From: Parvicella sp963922585
Lineage (GTDB): Bacteria > Bacteroidota > Bacteroidia > Flavobacteriales_D > Parvicellaceae
Length of the DNA: 54,817 bases
Direction of reading: 5' to 3'
NCBI GenBank assembly: GCA_963922585.1
Contig: CAWUIK010000008.1
Coordinates: 1-54,817, forward strand
In this document: positions 32,813 to 41,571 of the stretch, piece by piece
How positions within the stretch are numbered: position 1 is the stretch's first letter
How the letters are laid out: every line of letters begins with the position of its first letter
Program-made: the position numbers and the translations under genes
Notes under the pieces: model-generated
What the model was told of the DNA's origin: nothing
What the model saw: only the letters and a program-made list of their open reading frames with translations
Database searches by the model: none

Positions 32813-33709
32813 TTAATTATTCAATAAACTCAATCCCTCTTCAAAACTAACAGGATTGTACCCTAACAGTTTTTTTGCTTTATCCAAAACAAATCCTGTG
32901 ACAGGAGGTCTTTTTGCTACTTGATTCAAAGATACAGATTTTATTGGACTGACAAAAGAATCGTCTAAATTATAATATTTAGCTACTCTTTTTACCAATT
33001 CTAATATACTCATTTGGTCTTTTCCAGATAAATGAAAAATTCCTGTGGCATTTTTTTCTGCTATTAATATACAACCTTTAGCTAAATCATCTGCAAATGT
33101 AGGACTTCTAAATTGATCGTCAACAATTGTCAATGGATCTCCTTTTACTAATGCACTTTTTGCCCACAATACAATATTGGAACGACTCATATTATCTCCT
33201 TCTCCATAAACAATGATGGTTCTTGCAATTGCCCATTTTTGGTAATCACTTTCAATGAGTAATTTTTCAGCAGCCCATTTAGATTTACCATAGTAACTTA
33301 ATGGATTAGGTTGATCTTCCTCTTTGTAAGGGCCATTTTCACCATCAAAAATAAAGTCTGTTGACAAGTGAATAAAATGAGCATTGATTTTTTTACAAGC
33401 CTCAAAAAGATAGGAAACAGCATTGACATTGATTTCCCAACAAGCTTCTTTTGCATCTTCACAGGCGTCCACATTGGTCATTGCTGCGGTATTAATGACA
33501 TAATGAGGGTGATATTCGGTTATAACTTCCTCAACTTGGTCTCGAGAAGTAATGTCAAGCGATTGGTAATTAAATCCTTTTATACTTTCAATTCTATTTT
33601 CACCCATAGAAGTGGCTAAAAAATCAAAATCAGAATGAAATGATAACAATTTCACTAATTTTTGTCCTAAAAGACCATTTGAACCAGTAATTAGAATTCT
33701 TTTTTTCAT
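32813..33709 (-). CDS. SDR-family sugar nucleotide oxidoreductase (dTDP-4-dehydrorhamnose reductase-like)
   Basis: 298 residues. Rossmann start ITGSNGLLGQKLV (GxxGxxG), substrate segments LSTDFIFDGENGPYKEED and the catalytic YGKSKWAAE (YxxxK), as in RmlD. RmlD makes dTDP-rhamnose, but no other rml genes are nearby, and the gene sits in an operon with a potassium channel and a symporter, so the actual sugar is uncertain. It starts 3 bases after the potassium-channel gene. Confidence 0.85.
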   Translation of the reverse strand: MKKRILITGSNGLLGQKLVKLLSFHSDFDFLATSMGENRIESIKGFNYQSLDITSRDQVEEVITEYHPHYVINTAAMTNVDACEDAKEACWEINVNAVSYLFEACKKINAHFIHLSTDFIFDGENGPYKEEDQPNPLSYYGKSKWAAEKLLIESDYQKWAIARTIIVYGEGDNMSRSNIVLWAKSALVKGDPLTIVDDQFRSPTFADDLAKGCILIAEKNATGIFHLSGKDQMSILELVKRVAKYYNLDDSFVSPIKSVSLNQVAKRPPVTGFVLDKAKKLLGYNPVSFEEGLSLLNN

Positions 33710-33712
33710 TTT

Positions 33713-34759
33713 TTAATTTGTAATTAGTTGAAGTGCTTCATTCAATTCTTTGATTTGTTGACTAGTACCTAGAATAAATATTTTTGAATTTGGTAGAATA
33801 GGTAACTCATCTGATGGGTTTATGAAGTATTCATTATCTGGAGATTTGTATCCTATTATACTGCAGTTTTCAAATTGATTTTTTACATCTTTAATACTTT
33901 TGTATTTGCAATTATCAGGTATGTTTTTAAAACCAATTTCTTCTAGATTAACTTCATTATTTCCTTGAATGTTGATTTGATTTAAAAATTCAACAATATC
34001 TGGTGTAGAAACCAATTGAGCCATATGGTTGCCTCCAAGAATATCTGGCATAACCACGTTATCAGCTCCAGCTATTTTTAACTTTGGTACACTTGAGTCT
34101 ATAGATGCTCTTGAAATAATATTTAAATTGGGGTTGATAGATTTTGCTGTTAGTACTACAAAAAGATTATCTGCATCTGAAGGCAACACTGTAATTAATG
34201 ATTTTGCATGTTTAATTCCTGCTGAGATTAAAATCTCATCTTTAGTAGCATCACCTTTGATGATGTTGAAAGTATTTTTCTTTTTTGTCTCATCTACAAT
34301 TTGAGAATCTTTTTCAATTACAATAAAATCTTTTTTATGAAATTCCATTGTATTGATAGTTTGTTTTCCTACTTTTCCAAAACCGCAAATCACGGTGTGG
34401 TCTTTTAAATCATCTATTTTTTTCATTGCTACGTACTCTTTGTAATATTTTTTGTAATCACCTGATACAAAATGTGAAGTAATCGTGGATAATGCATAGG
34501 CAAATGTACCTAAACTTGTAATAATTAAAAATGAAACAAATATTTTTGTTTCTTCTGAAAAGGGAGTGACTTCACCAAAACCAACTGTAGACATAGTTAT
34601 AATAGTTTGGTAAAAGGCATCAATAAAAGATTGATCTTCTAATATCATAAATCCAACAATACCAATAAAAGTAACCAAAACCAAAATCAACAAAGCGAGA
34701 TAAGTATTGGAGAAAAAACTTAGATTAGATAGAATTATATTTCTTTGAAATTTTTTCAT
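33713..34759 (-). CDS. Two-helix potassium channel with RCK domain
   Basis: 348 residues. Two membrane helices (about 18-40 and 70-90) flank a pore loop with the filter TVGFGE (58-63). A cytoplasmic RCK/TrkA-N domain follows with HTVICGFGKVGKQTI (Rossmann motif GFGKVG) and then a TrkA-C-like domain (about 265-345). The arrangement equals MthK-type channels gated by ligand binding to RCK rings. The filter reads GFG where many channels have GYG. It overlaps the DUF2851 gene by four bases, so both are co-translated. Confidence 0.93.
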   Translation of the reverse strand: MKKFQRNIILSNLSFFSNTYLALLILVLVTFIGIVGFMILEDQSFIDAFYQTIITMSTVGFGEVTPFSEETKIFVSFLIITSLGTFAYALSTITSHFVSGDYKKYYKEYVAMKKIDDLKDHTVICGFGKVGKQTINTMEFHKKDFIVIEKDSQIVDETKKKNTFNIIKGDATKDEILISAGIKHAKSLITVLPSDADNLFVVLTAKSINPNLNIISRASIDSSVPKLKIAGADNVVMPDILGGNHMAQLVSTPDIVEFLNQINIQGNNEVNLEEIGFKNIPDNCKYKSIKDVKNQFENCSIIGYKSPDNEYFINPSDELPILPNSKIFILGTSQQIKELNEALQLITN

Positions 34760-36030
34760 TTTAGTAAGAAGTTTCCAATTTTACAATGTAAACATTTTTT
34801 CAAAGAACAGAAATTATTATGTAATTGAATCAAACTTTGTGAATCTTTTGCGTTTGTATTTTCTAAACCGACTTCATTTAATTTTTTTGTGATTTTGTTT
34901 TGTTCAGGTTTTATACTTTCTAGAAGTTCGAAAGCATATTTTTCATAAGAGTCGTCTCCTATACTTTTTCCATAAGCAAAAGCAAAAGGAACAACCCAAT
35001 TAATTAATAGTATGTTTAAAGATGATAGTCCCATTTTACCAGAATTCAAGGCATGTTTACTCGCTTTGAATGAATAATGCGATTTCCAAAATTCTGATGG
35101 TTCTATATCTAATATCAATGCAATATCTGAGGCTTTCATTTTATCTCTCACCATAAAAAACAATTGATGCGTTCCAACATAAATAGCCGCCAATTGAGCT
35201 ATTCTTAGTGTTGGAAAATTAGGTGGACGCATTCTAGAAAACTTCCATTCTACACCACTCATGGATGAAATATCGTGTTTTTGTTTGAGGTATAAATATT
35301 CATTTCTCAATTGTGAATGATATTCATTATCTGGATTAGACTCATTCAACATTCCTGCTTGTCCAAAAAGTAAAGCTTCAGCACTCAATAAATTATTGGA
35401 TTCTTTATTGAGCATTTGCAAAGGAACTTTCTTTGCCAAATCTATCATCGGTTCGGCATTAGTTTTCATGCCCATAAACCTAAATAGAAATTGATGAAAT
35501 GTTTCTTCCCAATTGCCTTTATTTTGTTTCAAACTTTCTTCAATTTCCTTCGATTTTCTTTCCAATCTTTCTACTAATACACTATCGAGCATATTAATCT
35601 TGATGAAATTAGGAACTTCATTGAATTGTTGTTCACAGGGAAGTTGATTTCCATTGTTGAGAAATTGCTCATAATAAAAATAAGCGGCTTCATCAATTTT
35701 CCCTTTGAGTTCCAGTACAGGAATGGTTTCGTTGTTTTGATTCACAATGTCTTTGTCGTGTTCATAAACTACGTGTAAAATCACATTGTTGTATCTTTTA
35801 TCATTTTGGTGTTTGTGCAAACTCCAATCTGAAGTTTTGATGTGAATTTCCACCGAACCTGCCCAAAGCGTGTCGTCAATTTTGATTTTAGCTTCTGAAA
35901 AATCTGGTCCAGCATCGTGATTGTGAAAGCCTTTATTTACAATTGAAATTTCTTGACCCTCTGTCGTTTTTAAATTAAGACTACTAAACTTGCTGAATTT
36001 CCAACAATAATGTAAGTAATCTTCGGTCAT
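34756..36030 (-). CDS. DUF2851 family protein
   Basis: 424 residues of DUF2851, a soluble family common in Bacteroidota with no known function. Typical blocks: LHYCWKFSKF at the start, GFHNHDAGPDFSEAKIKI, WAGSVEIHIKTSDW, NNVILHVVYEHD. The C-terminus carries three cysteines in FCSLKKCLHCKIG, which could hold a metal. It is the first gene of the 36030-28317 operon, so the promoter should lie in 36031-36217, where I could not find a clear -7 box. Confidence 0.88.
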   Translation of the reverse strand: MTEDYLHYCWKFSKFSSLNLKTTEGQEISIVNKGFHNHDAGPDFSEAKIKIDDTLWAGSVEIHIKTSDWSLHKHQNDKRYNNVILHVVYEHDKDIVNQNNETIPVLELKGKIDEAAYFYYEQFLNNGNQLPCEQQFNEVPNFIKINMLDSVLVERLERKSKEIEESLKQNKGNWEETFHQFLFRFMGMKTNAEPMIDLAKKVPLQMLNKESNNLLSAEALLFGQAGMLNESNPDNEYHSQLRNEYLYLKQKHDISSMSGVEWKFSRMRPPNFPTLRIAQLAAIYVGTHQLFFMVRDKMKASDIALILDIEPSEFWKSHYSFKASKHALNSGKMGLSSLNILLINWVVPFAFAYGKSIGDDSYEKYAFELLESIKPEQNKITKKLNEVGLENTNAKDSQSLIQLHNNFCSLKKCLHCKIGNFLLK

Positions 36031-36217
36031 AAAATAAATTTAATAGTAGTTGATTTTCTTTTGCAATAATAAGAATTTTAGATGAAATTTAGGGAGATTA
36101 GTGAATTATTTCATTTCCAATATAATTCTTATTCTTTTTTTTGAATTTACTTCTAAACCAAAAAAGATACAAACACAAACATGATAAATCTAAATAAGTA
36201 GGAATAATAACAATGAT

Positions 36218-37039
36218 TTAGATCACTTGATGCTCCTTCAAAAAAATTTCCATTTCAGATTGAAGTTTATGGGCTTCATCTCTAGCTAATAACGCAAAAT
36301 CTTCACCATTTCCAGCATAAATAATCGACCTAGAAGCATTTACAAGAAGGCCGCAATCTTGGTTGATACCATTTTCTACTACATCTTTCAAACTACCTCC
36401 TTGCGCACCTACTCCTGGAACTAACAAAAATGCGTTGGGTGCAATGTTTCTAACTTTTTTAAGAATATCGGCTCTGGTTGCTCCTACAACATACATCAAA
36501 TTGTTTTCATCTCCCCATTCTAATGAAGTTTCCATCACTTTTTCGAATAGCATTTTACCATTATCAATCACGCGATATTGAAAGTCTAATCCTCCTAAAT
36601 TACTTGTTGCAGCCAACAATATCACCCACTTATCTTTGAAATCAAAATAGGGTTTTACAGAATCTTCACCCATGTAAGGGGCAACAGTTATAGCATCAAA
36701 ATTATAGGTTTGAAAAAATGTCTCAGCGTATTTTCTAGAAGTATTTCCAATGTCTCCACGCTTAGCATCAGCAATTGTAAAAATGTCTTTGGGAATGTAA
36801 TCCAAAGTTTTTTCTAATGTATCCCAACCTTTTGAACCTAAAGATTCGTAAAAAGCTATGTTGGGTTTGTATGCCACACAATAGAGATGTGTAGCATCGA
36901 TAATTCTTTTATTGAACTCAAATATTGGGTCTTCGAAATCTAGTAAAAACTGTGGAATTTTCGACAACTCAGTGTCCAAACCAACGCACAAAAAAGATTT
37001 CTTTGTTTTAATTTGCTCTATTAACTGTAATCTATTCAT
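36218..37039 (-). CDS. pyrF: Orotidine-5'-phosphate decarboxylase
   Basis: 273 residues, the length of the type II (long) form. It makes UMP from OMP, the last step of de novo pyrimidine synthesis. Landmarks: SFLCVGLDTELSKIP, FYESLGSKGWDTLE, the catalytic DAKRGDIGNT (the lysine-aspartate motif) and the phosphate-binding LLVPGVGAQGGS near the end, with NASRSIIYA. It is the last gene of the purM-prfA-pyrF operon, 21 bases after prfA. Confidence 0.96.
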   Translation of the reverse strand: MNRLQLIEQIKTKKSFLCVGLDTELSKIPQFLLDFEDPIFEFNKRIIDATHLYCVAYKPNIAFYESLGSKGWDTLEKTLDYIPKDIFTIADAKRGDIGNTSRKYAETFFQTYNFDAITVAPYMGEDSVKPYFDFKDKWVILLAATSNLGGLDFQYRVIDNGKMLFEKVMETSLEWGDENNLMYVVGATRADILKKVRNIAPNAFLLVPGVGAQGGSLKDVVENGINQDCGLLVNASRSIIYAGNGEDFALLARDEAHKLQSEMEIFLKEHQVI

Positions 37040-37060
37040 TTATTTATTTATAAATTTTGA

Positions 37061-38152
37061 CTAAAGTCCTAGTCCTCCCTCTTTAAGTTTTTCTGTATTT
37101 TCTGCCATTTTTAAGGACTCAATCATTTCCTCAATGTCTCCTCCAATATAATTGTTTAGATTGTACATTGTTTTGTTGATCCTATGATCCGTAACTCTTC
37201 CTTGTGGCCAATTGTAAGTTCTAATTTTTGCAGATCTATCTCCTGTGGAAACCATTGTTTTTCTTTTAGCCGCTATGTCACCGTTTCGTTCGTTTAATTC
37301 TCTATCATACAATTTTGCTCTTATCATTTCCATAGCAGTAAGTCTGTTTTCTAACTGAGAACGGGCGATTTGGCAAACCACAACAATTCCAGATGGTTTG
37401 TGCGTTAATTGTACTTTGGTTTCAACCTTATTTACGTTTTGTCCACCAGCTCCTCCCGAACGAGATGTTTGCATTTCGATATCTGCAGGATTTATGACCA
37501 CATCTACTTCTTCAACTTCTGGTAAAATGGCCACTGTTGCGGCTGATGTATGCACACGTCCTTGAGTTTCTGTATCTGGAACTCTTTGAACACGGTGTAC
37601 ACCTGCTTCGTATTTTAAAGTTCCATATACTTCATCACCTGTCACTTTGAGAATTACCTCTTTGTAACCACCCATAGTTCCTTCAGTAACGTCAATTACT
37701 TCAACTTTCCAACCTTTGTTTTCAAAATATCTCGTATACATTCTGTATAAATCTCCAGCAAAAAGACTGGCTTCATCACCACCTGTTCCAGAACGAATTT
37801 CCACAATAGCATTTTTATCATCCTCAGGATCTTTGGGAATCAACATCCATTTGATTTTTTCTTCCCATTCTTCTTTTTGAACTTCCAACTCTTTGATTTC
37901 AGCTTTTGCCATTTCTTTGAAATCAGCATCTGTTTCTGAAGATAGTATTTCATATGAAGATGAAAGATTATCTAAAACATTTTTGTATGCATCATATGCT
38001 TTTACAATTTCCTCTTTGTCCTTATATTCTTTGTTGAGTTTAACGTACCTTGACATATCTGAGATAATGTCTGGATCTACAATAAGTTTCCCAACTTCCT
38101 CAAATCTCATTTTGATGGCCTCTAATTTGGGCAAATAAGTTTCTGCACTCAT
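37061..38152 (-). CDS. prfA: Peptide chain release factor 1
   Basis: 363 residues from the ATG at 38152; a TTG two codons earlier is unlikely to be the start. RF1 ends translation at UAA and UAG. The GGQ motif lies in RSGGAGGQNVNKVETKV, and the stop-recognition region precedes it; the PxT-type tripeptide region falls around VPDTETQGRVHTSAATVAIL, as in RF1. The N-terminal half is the usual helical domain. The gap to purM is 9 bases. Confidence 0.96.
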   Translation of the reverse strand: MSAETYLPKLEAIKMRFEEVGKLIVDPDIISDMSRYVKLNKEYKDKEEIVKAYDAYKNVLDNLSSSYEILSSETDADFKEMAKAEIKELEVQKEEWEEKIKWMLIPKDPEDDKNAIVEIRSGTGGDEASLFAGDLYRMYTRYFENKGWKVEVIDVTEGTMGGYKEVILKVTGDEVYGTLKYEAGVHRVQRVPDTETQGRVHTSAATVAILPEVEEVDVVINPADIEMQTSRSGGAGGQNVNKVETKVQLTHKPSGIVVVCQIARSQLENRLTAMEMIRAKLYDRELNERNGDIAAKRKTMVSTGDRSAKIRTYNWPQGRVTDHRINKTMYNLNNYIGGDIEEMIESLKMAENTEKLKEGGLGL

Positions 38153-38161
38153 AATCAACTC

Positions 38162-39340
38162 TTAATTATTGTAAATAAATTCACCAAATTCTGAAGTAAT
38201 GGTCAGTTTTTTGGTATCTGCTTTTTCAACTCTACCCACTATTTGGGCAGCCACCCCAAAAGATTCACTTATTAGAATGATGTCTTCGGCTATTTCTTTT
38301 GGAACATAAAATTCCATTCTGTGTCCCATATTGAAAACTTTGTACATTTCTTCCCAACTGGTTTGAGATTCCTCTTGTATCAATTTAAATAAAGGTGGAA
38401 CCGGAAATAAATTATTCTTAATTACATGAACATCGTTTACAAAATGTAAAACTTTGGTTTGTGCACCACCACTACAATGCACCATTCCGTGAATTTGGCT
38501 TCTAAATTTTTCTAAAACATTTTTGACAATAGGAGCATACGTTCTGGTTGGAGAAAGCACTAATTTTCCTGCATCCAAAGGTGTGTTTTCGATTTTGTCT
38601 GTCAATTGTTTAGTTCCAGAGTACACCAATTCTTCTGGAACAGCATGATCGTAACTTTCCGGATACTTGGATGCCAAAACTTTGCTAAAAACATCATGAC
38701 GTGCAGAAGTTAAGCCATTGCTTCCCATTCCACCGTTGTAAGATGTTTCATATTTTGCTTGACCAAAAGAAGACAAACCTACAATCACATCTCCCTCTTG
38801 AATATTTCCATTGTCAATGACATCTGCTCTTTTCATTCTAGCAACTACTGTAGAATCTACGATGATGGTTCTTACCAAATCTCCAACATCTGCTGTTTCA
38901 CCTCCTGTAGAAATAATCTTAAATCCTTGCGATTCTAATTCAGCCAATAATTCCTCTGTTCCATTAATCAAAGCAGAAAGTACCTCTCCTGGGATTAAAT
39001 TTTTATTTCTTCCTATGGTAGAAGACAACATAATATTCTCAGATGCACCTACACACAACAAATCATCGATGTTCATGATTAATGCGTCTTGCGCAATGCC
39101 TTTCCAAACCGATAAATCTCCTGTTTCTTTCCAATACATGTAAGCCAAGGAAGATTTAGTACCTGCTCCATCAGCATGCATGATAATACAATGTTCATCA
39201 CTTCCAGTGAGGTAATCCGGAACGATTTTACAAAACGCTTTGGGGAATAATCCTTTATCTACATTTTTGATGGCGTTATGAACATCCTCTTTTCCGGCAG
39301 AAACACCCCTTCCTTGATATCTTTTCTCTACTGATGACAT
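38162..39340 (-). CDS. purM: Phosphoribosylformylglycinamidine cyclo-ligase (AIR synthase)
   Basis: 392 residues, somewhat longer than the ~345 of the enterobacterial enzyme. It converts FGAM to AIR with ATP in purine synthesis. Visible are YQGRGVSAGKEDVHNAI, IIMHADGAGTKSSLAYMYWK, MNIDDLLCVGA and ISTGGETADVGDLVRTI, the ATP-binding blocks of the PurM fold, and the C-terminal GHRMEFYVPKEIAEDI. It heads the operon with prfA and pyrF. Confidence 0.94.
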   Translation of the reverse strand: MSSVEKRYQGRGVSAGKEDVHNAIKNVDKGLFPKAFCKIVPDYLTGSDEHCIIMHADGAGTKSSLAYMYWKETGDLSVWKGIAQDALIMNIDDLLCVGASENIMLSSTIGRNKNLIPGEVLSALINGTEELLAELESQGFKIISTGGETADVGDLVRTIIVDSTVVARMKRADVIDNGNIQEGDVIVGLSSFGQAKYETSYNGGMGSNGLTSARHDVFSKVLASKYPESYDHAVPEELVYSGTKQLTDKIENTPLDAGKLVLSPTRTYAPIVKNVLEKFRSQIHGMVHCSGGAQTKVLHFVNDVHVIKNNLFPVPPLFKLIQEESQTSWEEMYKVFNMGHRMEFYVPKEIAEDIILISESFGVAAQIVGRVEKADTKKLTITSEFGEFIYNN

Positions 39341-39365
39341 AAAATTTTGTTTATCAAAATTTATT

Positions 39366-39404
39366 TAAAAAAAAACATCCTGCTCAATTCAAAGCAGGAT
39401 GTTT
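39366..39404 (-). terminator. Rho-independent terminator of the PorE-like gene
   Basis: Arms AAACATCCTGCT (39373-39384) and AGCAGGATGTTT (39393-39404) with an 8-base loop; on the minus strand the stem is followed by a T run. It separates the PorE-like gene from purM. Confidence 0.85.
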
Positions 39405-39422
39405 AAATATATAATATTTTAT

Positions 39423-41429
39423 CTACTGACCTTCTTTTGGCTTGTAGTCAAAACTAATAACTCTAAACTGTGTACGTCTGTTTTTTTGATGCGCTACTTC
39501 TTGCTCTTCTTTAGTGGGCATTTTTTTGATAGTCTCACATTCTAGACCATTTGCTCTTGGAACATCCATACCATAACCTGCAGCAATCATTCTGTCTGCT
39601 GGGATTCCTTTTTCAATTAAGTAATCCACACAAGCTTGCGCTCTTCTTTGAGATAAAGCTTTGTTGTAATTGGCAGAACCTCTACAATCCGTGTGTGCTT
39701 GTAGTTCAATGATGATTGTTTGGTTTTCCATCAAAGTAGTGTATAAGTAATTCAAAGAATCTTTTGAATTAATTCTGTCATCTACCAACAATTCTGATTT
39801 GTCATAAGCATATTGAACTTCAGGGAAGTCAATTACAGTACTTGTATCAGCAGGTTGCATGAATAATTCTTCAATAAATTTCTTAGAATTTGTTTCACCA
39901 ACAGTTGTAAATTTTGATTTCGCACCTAAGAAATTTTCCTTAGCGACATCAATGTTGTAGGAAGTCTCTTTATTGATAAATCTACTTCCAGCATTGTCAT
40001 CATAAGTAAACATACCCGATTCATCAGTAGTTTTTACTACTTGAGAACCATCAGATCCAACTAATGTAATTTCAACACCTGGAAGTAGTTCAAGTGTTTC
40101 TTTGTTTTTAACGTAAACCTCAAGAATGAATTTTATTTCAGGTAAATTGAAAGAATAAATATCATCTCTACCTTTACCATTGGCTCTACTTGAAGTAAAG
40201 AAACCTCTTTTGTCGTCTGATCCTTTTTCAAAGATGATTCCGAAATCATGTTCTTCAGAGTTGATAGGGTATCTCATGTTTTCTACATTACCCCATTTAT
40301 TTTCTCCAGTAGATTCTGCTTTAAATATATCCAAACCTCCCATACCTATATGGCCAGTTGAAGAAAAATATAGAGTGCCTTCATCAGTTAAATGAGGGAA
40401 TAATTCATCTCCAGAAGTATTAATTGTTGGTCCTAAGTTTACAGGAGTCATCCATTTTTTCTCTCTTTCATCAAATTCTGACATCCACAAATCTTTTCCT
40501 CCTTGTCCACCAGGTAAATCTGAAGCAAATATCATTATTTTTTCTGATTTATCTAATGTAGGATGACCCGTAGTAAGAGAATCTACACCTTCAGGTTTTA
40601 ATACAATTTTAGTGGCTTCTTTCCAAGATTTTCCTTGAGGTTCTGAAAAGAAGATATCACATCCAATGTTTTCTTTTTTCTCTCTAGGACATCTAGTAAA
40701 ATACAAAGCATCTCCTTTTGCATTTAAGAATGGACTACCTTCATTGTCCTCAGTATTGATGGTGTTAGGAAGGATAACTGGTTCATCCCATTTACCTTTG
40801 TTATCTCTTGTTGTAGTCCATAAATCCATGTAGGACTCTCCAGTTCTAGGATCTACATCATCACCTGTAGAACCGGGTCTTGAAGATGCAAAAACCAAAA
40901 CATTTCCTTTTTTATCACCCCAAACAGGAGAATAATCATATGAAGAAGTGTTCAGTTGAATTTCGTTTTGAACGATGTGTTTTGTAGGTTCAGCTTTCCA
41001 AGTAATTGCTTTTTTACAAGACGACAAACCAGATTCTGCTTCTTTATGACCGGGTTTTTTAGATAAAAATTGTTCGTAAAATCCTTGTGCTTCTTTATAA
41101 TTTCCTTGTTGTTTCATTACTTCAGCCATGTAAAACAAAACCATAGGATCATTGGCATCATATTTCAGTTTTAGAGCTTTCGCATAAAAAGTTTCTGCTT
41201 GAGCAGGTTCAACCATCATTCTATAACATTCACCAATTTGGAAATTAATTCTTGCTTTCTCAGCCGGCTTAGCTTTAACATCTGCTTTTTTGTATGTTTC
41301 GATTGCTGTAAAATACGATTCATTCATAAAAGCAACATCTGCTTCTTTTGAAAAGTTTTTTTGTCCAAAAACTGATGCGGAAAAAACGCAACATATTGAC
41401 AAACAAATAATTAGTCTAAAAAATTTCAT
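39423..41429 (-). CDS. PorE-like TPR/propeller/carboxypeptidase-regulatory/OmpA protein
   Basis: 668 residues. Signal peptide (to about residue 22, ending SVFGQ), TPR helices (about 25-140), PD40/WD40-like propeller strands (about 160-420: GNVLVFASSRPGS, GTLYFSSTGHIGMGGLDIF, KRGFFTSSRANGKGRDDIY), a carboxypeptidase-regulatory-like sandwich (about 430-520: LLPGVEITLVGSDG) and an OmpA domain (about 540-668: VIDFPEVQYAYDKSELLVDD, LQAHTDCRGSANYN, LSQRRAQACVDYL). This order equals that described for PorE, which ties the type IX secretion machinery to peptidoglycan. I do not see a lipobox. It may be PorE itself or one of several paralogues that the phylum often has. Confidence 0.88.
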   Translation of the reverse strand: MKFFRLIICLSICCVFSASVFGQKNFSKEADVAFMNESYFTAIETYKKADVKAKPAEKARINFQIGECYRMMVEPAQAETFYAKALKLKYDANDPMVLFYMAEVMKQQGNYKEAQGFYEQFLSKKPGHKEAESGLSSCKKAITWKAEPTKHIVQNEIQLNTSSYDYSPVWGDKKGNVLVFASSRPGSTGDDVDPRTGESYMDLWTTTRDNKGKWDEPVILPNTINTEDNEGSPFLNAKGDALYFTRCPREKKENIGCDIFFSEPQGKSWKEATKIVLKPEGVDSLTTGHPTLDKSEKIMIFASDLPGGQGGKDLWMSEFDEREKKWMTPVNLGPTINTSGDELFPHLTDEGTLYFSSTGHIGMGGLDIFKAESTGENKWGNVENMRYPINSEEHDFGIIFEKGSDDKRGFFTSSRANGKGRDDIYSFNLPEIKFILEVYVKNKETLELLPGVEITLVGSDGSQVVKTTDESGMFTYDDNAGSRFINKETSYNIDVAKENFLGAKSKFTTVGETNSKKFIEELFMQPADTSTVIDFPEVQYAYDKSELLVDDRINSKDSLNYLYTTLMENQTIIIELQAHTDCRGSANYNKALSQRRAQACVDYLIEKGIPADRMIAAGYGMDVPRANGLECETIKKMPTKEEQEVAHQKNRRTQFRVISFDYKPKEGQ

Positions 41430-41482
41430 AGTTAGTCTTTTAAATTACCTTGATTAACGTCTATATTATAAAAACGTAGATG

Positions 41483-41490
41483 CGAAAATA
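41483..41490 (-). promoter_or_regulatory. -7 box TATTTTCG for the PorE-like gene
   Basis: TAnnTTcG variant on the minus strand, 53 bases before the ATG at 41429. Confidence 0.35.
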
Positions 41491-41571
41491 AATATTTTAT
41501 TTTGATTATTCCTAATAAAATGATACAAAAATTACTTTTGAACTATTAGCAAGATGAAAATCTAATTTATA

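Noticed and set aside
37061..38158. TTG start at 38158 for prfA
   Set aside because: The ATG two codons downstream gives the conventional RF1 start and keeps a normal gap to purM.
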